DNA of 48,244 nt from Bacteroidia bacterium. GTDB taxonomy: Bacteria > Bacteroidota > Bacteroidia > B-17B0 > Aurantibacillaceae. The stretch covers positions 1 through 48,244 of the forward strand of contig JAEUTN010000004.1 of the NCBI GenBank assembly GCA_016787895.1. The letters run 5' to 3'. A program made the position numbers and the translations under genes. Shown here piece after piece: positions 1-7,063 of this stretch. Within the stretch, counting starts at the first letter, position 1; each line of letters starts with the position of its first letter. The notes under the pieces were generated by a model. That model saw nothing but the letters and a program-made list of their open reading frames with translations, was not told the DNA's origin and did not search any database.

Positions 1-1
1 T

Positions 2-604
2 GGAGGAAGCGGAAGCAATGTAGTGGTGAGTCCGGTTTCAACAACAGGATACACCGTGAATGGCATCAGTACCGTGGGCGGAACCACCTGTTCAAGCACA
101 GGCACCACCATGGTTACCGTAAATCCTCTGCCAACGGTAACAGCCTCCTCTACCCGCACCAACATTTGCAGGTTTGAATATGCAAACATCATAGCAGAAG
201 GTGCCAGCACCTATTCCTGGAGCAACGGGGCAACAACATCCTCAATTTCAGTGAATCCAAACACCAACACCACTTACACGGTTATAGGAACAGATGTGAA
301 CGGTTGTAAAGAATCAGCCAGTCAACAAATAAAAGTGTTTCAATGTGTAGGTCTCAGTGAGAATGCAGGTGATGTCAATTTACTTCAGGTTTATCCTAAC
401 CCTTCCTCAGGAGAGTTTATCATCCGTGCAAACCAGCAGTTGAATTTGATTCTGGTGAATGAACTCGGACAGTTGATCAGCGAGTATGAACTCAAGGCAG
501 AGAACAACTACAGTGTGGAGGTGAAAAACCTTTCCAAAGGCATTTATTTTATCAGTTCAACGGATAGCTATTTGCAATTCAATAAAAAGATTGTGGTGCA
601 ATAA
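2..604 (+). CDS. T9SS type A sorting domain protein, C-terminal part (5' end outside window)
   Basis: The reading frame is open to the left edge of the window, so this is the end of a longer secreted protein. The visible part holds Ig/PKD-like adhesin-type repeats rich in Thr, Ser and Asn, including a 'YSWSNGATTSSISV' stretch followed by 'YTVIGTDVNGC', common in large Bacteroidota surface proteins. The last ~75 residues form a type A T9SS sorting domain: 'VYPNPSSGEF', a beta-rich middle and 'LSKGIYFI' near the end, finishing in a basic strand (KKIVVQ). The protein is therefore predicted to cross the outer membrane by T9SS, with the tail removed and the protein anchored or released. GTG at 23 is not a real start because the frame runs upstream of it. 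The passenger function cannot be told from this fragment. Confidence 0.85.
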   Translation, partial: GGSGSNVVVSPVSTTGYTVNGISTVGGTTCSSTGTTMVTVNPLPTVTASSTRTNICRFEYANIIAEGASTYSWSNGATTSSISVNPNTNTTYTVIGTDVNGCKESASQQIKVFQCVGLSENAGDVNLLQVYPNPSSGEFIIRANQQLNLILVNELGQLISEYELKAENNYSVEVKNLSKGIYFISSTDSYLQFNKKIVVQ

Positions 605-626
605 AAAATGGTTTAAGTTTTAAAAT

Positions 627-658
627 AAATCCCGTCACAAAAAGGCGGGATTTTTTTT
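627..658 (+). terminator. Intrinsic terminator after the T9SS cargo gene
   Basis: An 8-bp perfect stem, AAATCCCG at 627-634 with CGGGATTT at 646-653, closes an 11-nt loop and runs into a T tract ending at 658. It lies 23 bp after the stop codon at 602-604. Confidence 0.85.
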
Positions 659-702
659 ATTCTTATCGGTCCGTGGGTTGCGCTAGGGATGTGGAGGGTT
701 TA

Positions 703-745
703 GCTCTTTATTGCGAAAGCCGCGCTGAAGCAATAAAAGCCGAGC
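703..745. repeat. Imperfect stem-loop in intergenic region
   Basis: GCTC (703-706) and TTTATTGC (707-714) pair with GCAATAAA (730-737) and GAGC (742-745), leaving a small bulge. It sits between the terminator at 658 and the palindromic element at 765, in a gene-free stretch (605-852) that is GC-richer than expected for a spacer. No open frame of note is present. Its role is unknown. Confidence 0.5.
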
Positions 746-764
746 GATCAGCGAGCCCGTAGCA

Positions 765-830
765 GCCCGACCCCTGAAGCGTGATGCTTGTGTTTTTCCT
801 TTTTGCATCTCTGCTTCAGGGGGGGCGCCC
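765..830. repeat. Palindromic element, copy 1
   Basis: Arms CCCCTGAAGC (771-780) and GCTTCAGGGG (813-822) are perfectly complementary. An inner pair, GATGC (783-787) and GCATC (805-809), extends the hairpin around a T-rich loop. GCCCGA lies directly left and GGGCGCCC directly right. A near-identical core is at 2399-2449 with these flanks exchanged, so the two copies bracket the transporter gene between them. It resembles a short non-autonomous palindromic repeat (REP or MITE type). No transposase is in the window. Confidence 0.75.
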
Positions 831-852
831 TAAAAAAAATACACTTAAATGT

Positions 853-2367
853 TTACTTCACCGCGCCCATTAATTTGCGAATAAATGGAGAAACAATCAC
901 CACAACACCGCCAATAATAAGCGAATACAATCCCAGTTGTTTAAACCCTTCGGTGTAGGTAAGCATTTTATCGTAAGCTTGCATGTCCTGCGAAGCACTC
1001 GCAATACCGGCCCCAAACAAACCCGCAAAATACTGACCGTAAGCGCTGGCCAAAAACCACATGCCCATTACCACGGCCTGTAATTTTTTCGGCGAAAGTT
1101 TGGTCATGGTACTCATACCAATGGGTGATAAACACAATTCCCCGAAAGTAATCACCAGCCATCCGGTGGTGAACACGTTTAATGAACTTACGCCTTCAGG
1201 GTTACTGAAAAAACGGGTGTAATAAAAGATATAAAAACCTATTCCCAAAAACAAAAAGGCCAGGCCGAATTTCACCACCGTGTTGGGCTCTATTTTTTTC
1301 TTATTCATCCATAACCACAACATGCCTAATACCGAGGCAAAAGTGATCACAAAAAGAGAATTCGCAGAATTGTTCACTCCGTTCGGGTCCAGGTGCAATC
1401 CAATTAAGTTATTATCCAAATGAAAAGCGGCGAACAAACTCAATGATCCCCCACTCTGCTCAAAAAAGGCCCAGAAAAAAATGGAAAGAAACATAAAAAT
1501 AATGGCAGCAATCAATTTTTTATTTTCAGCCCAACTGTAGTTTCGCATTTCGTATACAATGTAAAGCAAAGTAGCAGGACCAATACAATACATAAACACA
1601 TCGGTGTACTCGGTTTTTGATACCATCATAATCACCAAAGGAATGGCCAGCAAAGAGCCCAGGTAAGTGGCGTACTCCATCAGGTTCCTTTTTTTCTTAG
1701 GAATATCCAGCAAGGGAGAGATGCCAATGATACCCAGACTTTTTTGGGTTTGTGTAAAGGTGAGTAAACTAATGATCATCACTACGGCGGCTAAACCAAA
1801 AGCCACATTCCAATGCAGGGCTTCAGGTATAATCGAAGCAAACAATTCTCCTTTGCCAATAGCCACACATAAATAACCTCCTAACAAGGCCCCTAAATTC
1901 ACTCCGGCGTAAAACAAAGAAAATCCGGCATCAATGCGCTGATCGCCTTCTTTGTAGAGATTACCAACTATTGTAGAAATGTTTGGTTTAAAAAATCCGG
2001 TACCAATTATAATAAAGCCAATGCCCGCAAACAGGAATTTGTGCGGGTCGGCAGCCATTACCATACTTCCGATAATCATCAGTATGCCGCCCCAAAACAA
2101 AGAGCGTCGGAAACCTAAAATTTTATCGGCAAACAAACCACCCACAAAGGTAAAGGCGTATACAAAAGCCTGTATGGCCCCGTATTGCAGGTTAGCCACG
2201 GTTTCATCGAGCATCAGCTCGGTTACCATAAAATAAATCAACATGCCCCGCATGCCGTAGAAGCTAAAACGCTCCCACATTTCGCTGAAAAATAAATACC
2301 ACAACTGCCTTGGGTATTTGCCCTTAAAATTTTGAATCTCTTCCGTGCTTTGGATGGTATTGGTCAT
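853..2367 (-). CDS. POT/PTR2-family proton-coupled peptide transporter
   Basis: A 504-residue polytopic inner-membrane protein that should import di- and tripeptides with protons. The family signature ExxERFxxYG is at residues 29-38 (EMWERFSFYG) at the start of the first membrane segment, and the second POT motif, GFFKPNIST, is near 125. About 12-14 hydrophobic segments follow, the normal number and length for bacterial POT proteins. A paralogue with the same motifs lies just upstream on the same strand (2666-4384), but the two are separated by ~300 bp holding a terminator and palindromes, so they are probably separate transcripts. The start is an ATG shortly before the signature. Palindromic element copies lie on both sides of the gene. 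Confidence 0.93.
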   Translation of the reverse strand: MTNTIQSTEEIQNFKGKYPRQLWYLFFSEMWERFSFYGMRGMLIYFMVTELMLDETVANLQYGAIQAFVYAFTFVGGLFADKILGFRRSLFWGGILMIIGSMVMAADPHKFLFAGIGFIIIGTGFFKPNISTIVGNLYKEGDQRIDAGFSLFYAGVNLGALLGGYLCVAIGKGELFASIIPEALHWNVAFGLAAVVMIISLLTFTQTQKSLGIIGISPLLDIPKKKRNLMEYATYLGSLLAIPLVIMMVSKTEYTDVFMYCIGPATLLYIVYEMRNYSWAENKKLIAAIIFMFLSIFFWAFFEQSGGSLSLFAAFHLDNNLIGLHLDPNGVNNSANSLFVITFASVLGMLWLWMNKKKIEPNTVVKFGLAFLFLGIGFYIFYYTRFFSNPEGVSSLNVFTTGWLVITFGELCLSPIGMSTMTKLSPKKLQAVVMGMWFLASAYGQYFAGLFGAGIASASQDMQAYDKMLTYTEGFKQLGLYSLIIGGVVVIVSPFIRKLMGAVK

Positions 2368-2390
2368 AGTTAGTTTAAGTTTTTTTATTT

Positions 2391-2455
2391 GGGCGCCACC
2401 CCTGAAGCGAGATGCCTGTATTTTTCTTATTGCATCTCTGCTTCAGGGGTCGGGC
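2391..2455. repeat. Palindromic element, copy 2
   Basis: The core at 2399-2449 has the same arms as copy 1 (CCCCTGAAGC 2399-2408, GCTTCAGGGG 2440-2449; inner GATGC 2411-2415 and GCATC 2432-2436). It differs from the 771-822 core at only a few positions in the same plus-strand orientation. Its flanks are reversed: a T-rich run and GGGCGCC lie on the left, TCGGGC on the right. It sits 24 bp upstream of the start of the transporter at 853-2367, so it could also affect that gene's 5' region. Confidence 0.75.
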
Positions 2456-2474
2456 TCTTCACTTCAGTCTGCTT

Positions 2475-2568
2475 GTAAAATGTAACAGCCGCCGATATCG
2501 CTTTGCCCGTGCGGGGTCTTTCGGCTCAGGCCTCCAGCCTCCACCGGGCTTCGGCTGTAACATTTTAC
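2475..2568. repeat. 17-bp inverted repeat around a GC-rich centre
   Basis: Left arm 2475-2491 (starts GTAAAATG, ends CAGCCG) and right arm 2552-2568 (starts CGGCTG, ends CATTTTAC) are complementary at 16 of 17 positions. The 60-bp centre is GC-rich and holds further short complementary pieces (AGGCCTCCAGCC, CCACCGGGC). It directly follows palindromic element copy 2. Together they fill most of the gene-free stretch 2368-2665. No coding frame in this interval looks real. Confidence 0.65.
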
Positions 2569-2620
2569 TGCGCAGTACTTCCGTTACGATCCCTGGCGCG
2601 TATCAGATTTGTATTTCAAT

Positions 2621-2650
2621 AAAAAGCCCCTGAATACTCAGAGGCTTTTT
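2621..2650. terminator. Bidirectional intrinsic terminator downstream of the second POT gene
   Basis: AAAAAGCC (2621-2628) pairs with GGCTTTTT (2643-2650) and CTGA (2630-2633) with TCAG (2638-2641) across a 4-nt loop. It ends 15 bp past the stop of the minus-strand transporter at 2666 and carries a T tract in both directions. Confidence 0.85.
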
Positions 2651-2665
2651 AATTTTAAAAGTTTT

Positions 2666-4384
2666 TTATTTTACATTGTTTTCTCTCATCACTGTGTTCA
2701 GCCATTTCAGCATGGCTATCATAACAATAGCCGCTGCCAGCACCAAACCAAAGTTCAGGTAAAAGAAATTTTGTTTGTGCTCTATGTCTTCCCATAAACC
2801 GGATAGCATGCCCGAAAGTTTATTACCCACCGAAATGGCAAGGAAAAAACCTCCCATCATCAAAGCCGTAATGCGCGGAGGTGATAATTTGGAAACCAAA
2901 GACAATCCCATAGGCGATAAACACAGCTCTCCCACCGTAATCACCATATAGGAAGCAAACAACCAGAAAGAGCCGGCTTTCAATGTAAGATCATTGGTGG
3001 CAAACACCGCCCCAACCATTACCAGTGCAGAAAGCGCGGTAATCACCAAACCAATGGCAATTTTTGAAGGTGTGCTGGGCTCACGGTTACGGCGACGCAT
3101 AAACCCGAAAATGCCCACCACCACAGGAGTTAACACCACCACCCAAAACGGGTTAATGGATTGATACAATTCAGTGGAATACAATTTTAAGTCCTTGCCT
3201 TTTTCAGGAATCTGATCACCCGGCAAGGTGGCAAAGTACTTTCTCGATTTTTCCAATTGCCCAACTTTATTGGCAAAATCGGCTTTGGCCTGAAGTTCTT
3301 TAATACTGGTTTTTGGCATGGCCTCTTCCTGCTCCCGCAGTTTGGCAATCTCAGCATTAAACACCGAATCCGGCGCCGATACCAAATCGTTGTTCACCAC
3401 CACCTGAGCCATACCCATTTTATCAGCAACCCCGGCCACACTTTCCGACATTTTACGGTCAGTATGGTCCTCAGCCCAAACAGTCAGGGCATCACCGTTT
3501 TGATGGAAAATGGCGAAAAATAAAATCACACAGGTGAACACGGCCAGTAAAGCCTTAATGGCGCGACTTTCAGCGGCCTCGGCTTTAAACGCCAGGAACA
3601 CAAAAAAGCCAATCACCGGCAAACAACCGATAATAAAGGCATCATTGGTGTCCGATCCTAAAAAGTTACCGGGAATTAAATACCCCAGAATACCAAATAC
3701 AAACATGGGCAGTACGGTTAATCCTAAAATTCTGCCGGTACTCATGTCCCCTTGTTTTAAAGGTTTTACCACGTCAACATGTTTAATGTGTTTGGTACCT
3801 AATAAAAAGATCACTACACCTACTAACATACCTACGCCAGCTGCGGCAAAGGCCGAGCCCCAACCGTAGTTAATGCGCATGTAAGCGGCCACAAAGTTGC
3901 AGATGAAAGCTCCAATGTTAATGCCCATGTAAAAGATGTTGTAACCGGCGTCCTTTTTATCCTTCATATCGTCGCCGCTATAAAGGTTACCCACCATGGT
4001 TGAAATGTTTGGCTTAAAGAACCCGTTTCCAAGAATGATTAAAAACAAGGCGATGTAAAATGATGTGTTGTTATGCACCGAAAGCAAAAAATACCCCGAG
4101 GCCATCATCAAACCACCCATTACAATAGAGCGCCTGTAACCCAGGATACGGTCGGCCAATAAACCTCCGATAAAAGGGGTTAAATACACCAAACCCAAAT
4201 AGGTACCATAGATGTCGGATTTCTTTTTGGCATCAAAACCCATGCCCCCGTTGTTCCAGTTGTCGAGCATGTAAAGGGAAAAAATCCCCAGCATTAAATA
4301 ATACCCAAAACGCTCCCACATTTCCGTACCAAATAAGTACCATAGGCCCTTGGGATGACCCGATTTTGCTTTTGTTTGCTCCAT
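2666..4384 (-). CDS. POT/PTR2-family peptide transporter with enlarged TM7-TM8 loop
   Basis: A 572-residue inner-membrane peptide:proton symporter. The ExxERFxYY signature is at residues 21-29 (EMWERFGYY) and GNGFFKPNIST recurs as in the neighbouring paralogue. It is ~70 residues longer than that paralogue. The extra length is a hydrophilic, charged, probably helical segment (about residues 310-415, with runs such as AEIAKLREQEEA) between the membrane segment ending 'FHQNGDAL' and the one starting 'INPFWVVV'. By the usual topology this loop faces the periplasm. The gene has its own predicted promoter (4406-4435) and terminator (2621-2650). The substrate range is not readable from the sequence. 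Confidence 0.93.
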   Translation of the reverse strand: MEQTKAKSGHPKGLWYLFGTEMWERFGYYLMLGIFSLYMLDNWNNGGMGFDAKKKSDIYGTYLGLVYLTPFIGGLLADRILGYRRSIVMGGLMMASGYFLLSVHNNTSFYIALFLIILGNGFFKPNISTMVGNLYSGDDMKDKKDAGYNIFYMGINIGAFICNFVAAYMRINYGWGSAFAAAGVGMLVGVVIFLLGTKHIKHVDVVKPLKQGDMSTGRILGLTVLPMFVFGILGYLIPGNFLGSDTNDAFIIGCLPVIGFFVFLAFKAEAAESRAIKALLAVFTCVILFFAIFHQNGDALTVWAEDHTDRKMSESVAGVADKMGMAQVVVNNDLVSAPDSVFNAEIAKLREQEEAMPKTSIKELQAKADFANKVGQLEKSRKYFATLPGDQIPEKGKDLKLYSTELYQSINPFWVVVLTPVVVGIFGFMRRRNREPSTPSKIAIGLVITALSALVMVGAVFATNDLTLKAGSFWLFASYMVITVGELCLSPMGLSLVSKLSPPRITALMMGGFFLAISVGNKLSGMLSGLWEDIEHKQNFFYLNFGLVLAAAIVMIAMLKWLNTVMRENNVK

Positions 4385-4405
4385 AATTTTTTTTGACTTG
4401 AACGG

Positions 4406-4435
4406 CTAAAGTAGAAACTTAATTGCAATTAACAA
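4406..4435 (-). promoter_or_regulatory. Bacteroidota-type promoter for the second POT gene
   Basis: On the minus strand TTG (4433-4435) is followed after exactly 19 nt by TACTTTAG (4406-4413), one base off the -7 consensus TAnnTTTG. The start codon is 21 bp downstream. The same -7 octamer and spacing precede phaJ at 5709-5738. Confidence 0.65.
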
Positions 4436-4448
4436 ACTCATGCAGCAA

Positions 4449-4476
4449 TAAAAAAACCCTGCCATTGCAGAGTTTT
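4449..4476 (-). terminator. Intrinsic terminator after phaB
   Basis: GTTTT/AAAAC (472-476 with 453-457 of the 4000 block, i.e. 4472-4476 with 4453-4457) and GCAG/CTGC (4467-4470 with 4459-4462) form a hairpin with a 4-nt loop and one internal mismatch. Read on the minus strand it ends in a T tract (A run 4449-4456 on the plus strand). It lies 28 bp past the phaB stop. Confidence 0.75.
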
Positions 4477-4504
4477 CAGGAGTTGCAGTACTTTGATAAT
4501 TAAC

Positions 4505-5251
4505 TCAATACACGTGCTGACCGCCATTGATGCTGTAATTGGCACCCGTAACAAAACTGGTGGCTTCACTGGCCAAAAAACTTACCAGGTGCGCCACCTC
4601 GTGTGTGCCTCCCAAACGCCCCATGGGTACCTGAGCCACAATTTGATCCAATACTTTTTGTGGAACCGCCATCACCATATCCGTTCCAATATAACCCGGT
4701 GAAATGGTGTTTACGGTAATGCCGTATTTGGCGACTTCCATGGCCAATGATTTGGTAAATCCATGCATGCCTGCTTTAGCCGCGCTGTAATTGGTTTGTC
4801 CGAATTGCCCGCGTTGCCCGTTAACAGAAGAAATGTTGATGATGCGCCCGAACTTACGGTCTACCATGCCCTGCAACACGTGTTTGGTACAATTGAACAC
4901 CGAGGTTAAATTGGTATTAATTACCGCGTGCCAATCCTCGGGTTTCATGTTCAGCAAACGCCCGTCGCGGGTTATGCCGGCATTGTTCACGAGGGTGTCA
5001 ATGGGGCCCACTTCACTTTCAATTTTTTTGATCATTTCCCCGGTGCTGTTATAATCACTCACGTCGCCATAAAACAACTGTATGTCAAATCCCTCGGCTT
5101 TCATGGCGCTCATCCATTTTTCTGCTTTTTCTTTGGTGTGATAATTGCCCACCACCCTATAACCGTCTTTGTATAATTCCTTACACATGGCAGTGCCAAG
5201 ACCTCCGGTAGCGCCGGTAACCAATACAATGCGTTTGTTCAATTTGTCCAT
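4505..5251 (-). CDS. phaB: Acetoacetyl-CoA reductase, PhaB type (SDR family)
   Basis: A 248-residue classical short-chain dehydrogenase. The cofactor-binding motif TGATGGLG is at 12-19, NNAG at 89-92 and the catalytic set S142, Y155 and K159. The segment 'NGQRGQFGQTNYSAAKAG' at 144-161 is the hallmark of the PhaB/PhbB group, which reduces acetoacetyl-CoA to (R)-3-hydroxybutyryl-CoA with NADPH. FabG-type activity on acyl-ACP remains possible, since the two groups are close. The gene follows phaJ by 30 bp on the same strand, so the pair should be co-transcribed from the promoter at 5709-5738. No PHA synthase (phaC) is in the window, so polymer synthesis is not shown. Confidence 0.88.
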   Translation of the reverse strand: MDKLNKRIVLVTGATGGLGTAMCKELYKDGYRVVGNYHTKEKAEKWMSAMKAEGFDIQLFYGDVSDYNSTGEMIKKIESEVGPIDTLVNNAGITRDGRLLNMKPEDWHAVINTNLTSVFNCTKHVLQGMVDRKFGRIINISSVNGQRGQFGQTNYSAAKAGMHGFTKSLAMEVAKYGITVNTISPGYIGTDMVMAVPQKVLDQIVAQVPMGRLGGTHEVAHLVSFLASEATSFVTGANYSINGGQHVY

Positions 5252-5281
5252 AAGCTTTGGTTTTTAGATTGGGTTAAACGT

Positions 5282-5689
5282 TTATTTTTTGATCTTCTCT
5301 ACATTCATTACAGTAGCTTCTCCGCTGGTGCACACTTTTCCTTCTTTGTCTTTAATTACGGTTTCAACGATGGCCCTGTTTTTTTCGTAAATAATTTCCT
5401 TAACCGTAAACACGGCTTCATAAGGAGTGTCGGGGTACATGGGTTTTAAAAAATTCAAAGATTGTTTCAGGTAAATGGTGCCTTCACCGGGAAACAAAGT
5501 GCCGAACACTTTACTCAGCAGAGAGGCGCCCAGCATCCCATGCATAATGGGGCGTTTAAACATGGTTTTTGCAGCATAAGCCGCATCGGTGTGTACCGGA
5601 TTTCTGTCTCCCGTTACTTCTGCAAATCGGGTCACTTCTTCTTGTGAATACTGAAATTCGTGGGTGTATACCTGGTTCACTTCTATCAT
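5282..5689 (-). CDS. phaJ: MaoC-like (R)-specific enoyl-CoA hydratase, PhaJ type
   Basis: A 135-residue hot-dog-fold hydratase. The hydratase-2 motif is visible: 'GDRNPVHTD' with the catalytic Asp28/His33 pair, then 'PIMHGML' at 47-53. The length equals that of single-domain PhaJ enzymes, which hydrate trans-2-enoyl-CoA to (R)-3-hydroxyacyl-CoA, linking beta-oxidation or crotonyl-CoA to the PhaB product pool. It is the first gene of a two-gene unit with phaB. Its promoter (5709-5738) matches the TTG-N19-TACTTTAG pattern. A role with FabV (44057-45247), which reduces trans-2-enoyl-CoA, is possible but distant in the window. Confidence 0.85.
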   Translation of the reverse strand: MIEVNQVYTHEFQYSQEEVTRFAEVTGDRNPVHTDAAYAAKTMFKRPIMHGMLGASLLSKVFGTLFPGEGTIYLKQSLNFLKPMYPDTPYEAVFTVKEIIYEKNRAIVETVIKDKEGKVCTSGEATVMNVEKIKK

Positions 5690-5708
5690 ATGGATGATTT
5701 ATTCTGAA

Positions 5709-5738
5709 CTAAAGTAAACAACTAAACCACATTTTCAA
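5709..5738 (-). promoter_or_regulatory. Bacteroidota-type promoter for phaJ-phaB
   Basis: On the minus strand TTG (5736-5738), 19 nt, then TACTTTAG (5709-5716); the phaJ start is 20 bp downstream. Octamer and spacing are identical to the promoter of the POT gene at 2666-4384. Confidence 0.65.
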
Positions 5739-5817
5739 AAAAATGTAATAATAATGTAAAGCCCTTCGCTTTTCTTTCCGGGAATTCGGGCATAAACTGT
5801 AATTTCAAACCTTGATT

Positions 5818-6996
5818 ATGGACAACAATTACCCCCGCATTACCCTGCACAAAGGCAAAGAGATCTCCCTGCAAAGGCACCACCCCTGGATTTTTTCCGG
5901 GGCCATCGCTACTAAAGATCATTTGCAGGACGGAGATTGGGTGGAAGTGTATTCTCACAAAAAAGAATACCTGGCCACCGGTTATTACGCAGGAGGAAGC
6001 ATTGCCGTGCGCGTGGTGTCGTTTAAACAAAGGCCTATTGACGCCACATTTTGGGAAGAGCAGATCAAAAAAGCCTATAACTACCGAATAAAACTGAATT
6101 TGTTGAATGAAAACACCAATGCCTTTCGTTTGTTTTTTGGGGAGGGCGATGGTGTACCTGGACTTATTATTGACTATTACGATGGGCACGTGGTCATTCA
6201 GGCTCATTCCTGGGGGGTGTTCAGGGAGATGGACAACATAGCTCAGGCCCTGAAGCAGGTGCTTGGCACTAACTTAAAAAGCATTTACAACAAAAGCGCC
6301 GAAAGCCTTTCCAAACACCACGGCCAGGAAGTACAAAACGGGTTTTTATATGGTGATGGAAGCGAAATTATTGTAAAGGAACACGGGCATCAGTTTTATG
6401 TTGATTTTGTAAAAGGTCAAAAGACCGGCTTTTTTATCGACCAGCGTGAAAACCGGAATTTATTGGCCCAATACGCCAAAGGAAAACAGGTGTTGAACAC
6501 CTTTTGTTACACCGGGGGCTTTTCGGTATACGCCGCCAGTGCCGGAGCGGCCCTTATGCATTCAGTTGATTCGAGCCAGGCTGCCATTGACCTTTGCAAC
6601 AAAAACATGGCTTTAAACGGCATTCAAAATCAGGAAAGTTTTGCGGTTGACACGTTTGAGTTTTTAAAGGAGAAAAAAAACGCCTACGATTTAATTGTGT
6701 TGGACCCCCCAGCCTTTGCCAAAAGCCGCGACAGCAAACACAAGGCCATTATCGGGTATAAAAACCTGAACAGTTTGGCCATTAAAAATATCAAATCCGA
6801 TGGTATTTTGTTTACCTTCAGTTGCAGCGGTGTTATTGATAAGTATCTATTTTACAATACCATTACGGCTGCCGCCATTGAAGCCAAACGTAACATTCGC
6901 ATTCTGCATTACCTCTCACAACCAGCCGATCATCCGGTCTCACCCTTCTTTCCTGAAGGCGAATACCTGAAAGGAATGGTACTGTGGGTGGAATAA
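5818..6996 (+). CDS. rlmI: 23S rRNA (cytosine-5)-methyltransferase, RlmI family
   Basis: A 392-residue SAM-dependent methyltransferase expected to make m5C in 23S rRNA (C1962 in E. coli numbering). The N-terminal ~70 residues look like the PUA RNA-binding domain ('HPWIFSGAI' near 24). The central RlmI linker holds 'GQKTGFFIDQRENR'. The Rossmann domain has the SAM motif VLNTFCYTGGF at 225-235, motif IV DPPAF at 296-300 and the catalytic Cys336 in 'FSCSG'. The ATG at 5818 is preferred over an in-frame TTG two codons upstream. It is divergent from phaJ and stands alone; mqnE starts 67 bp later behind its own promoter. Confidence 0.92.
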   Translation: MDNNYPRITLHKGKEISLQRHHPWIFSGAIATKDHLQDGDWVEVYSHKKEYLATGYYAGGSIAVRVVSFKQRPIDATFWEEQIKKAYNYRIKLNLLNENTNAFRLFFGEGDGVPGLIIDYYDGHVVIQAHSWGVFREMDNIAQALKQVLGTNLKSIYNKSAESLSKHHGQEVQNGFLYGDGSEIIVKEHGHQFYVDFVKGQKTGFFIDQRENRNLLAQYAKGKQVLNTFCYTGGFSVYAASAGAALMHSVDSSQAAIDLCNKNMALNGIQNQESFAVDTFEFLKEKKNAYDLIVLDPPAFAKSRDSKHKAIIGYKNLNSLAIKNIKSDGILFTFSCSGVIDKYLFYNTITAAAIEAKRNIRILHYLSQPADHPVSPFFPEGEYLKGMVLWVE

Positions 6997-7029
6997 TAAA
7001 GTAGAAATCAAAACTTTTCAGCCATTTTG

Positions 7030-7058
7030 TTGTAAGTAAAAGGCATCGTTTAAATTTG
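7030..7058 (+). promoter_or_regulatory. Promoter for mqnE
   Basis: TTG (7030-7032) is followed by an 18-nt spacer and a perfect TAnnTTTG box, TAAATTTG (7051-7058); an overlapping TTG at 7027-7029 gives a 21-nt spacer. The ATG is only 5 bp past the -7 box, so the transcript would have almost no 5' leader. Confidence 0.6.
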
Positions 7059-7063
7059 TAACA

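Noticed and set aside
765..830. Palindromic element copy 1 as the terminator of the first POT gene
   Set aside because: For the minus-strand gene the T tract comes before the hairpin rather than after it, so it does not fit an intrinsic terminator.
2412..2633. A 73-codon plus-strand frame in the POT intergenic region
   Set aside because: It runs through the palindromic element and the inverted repeat, has no start context and no domain.
5722..6207. A 161-codon antisense frame over the start of rlmI
   Set aside because: It overlaps a clear RlmI coding region and has no recognisable protein features.
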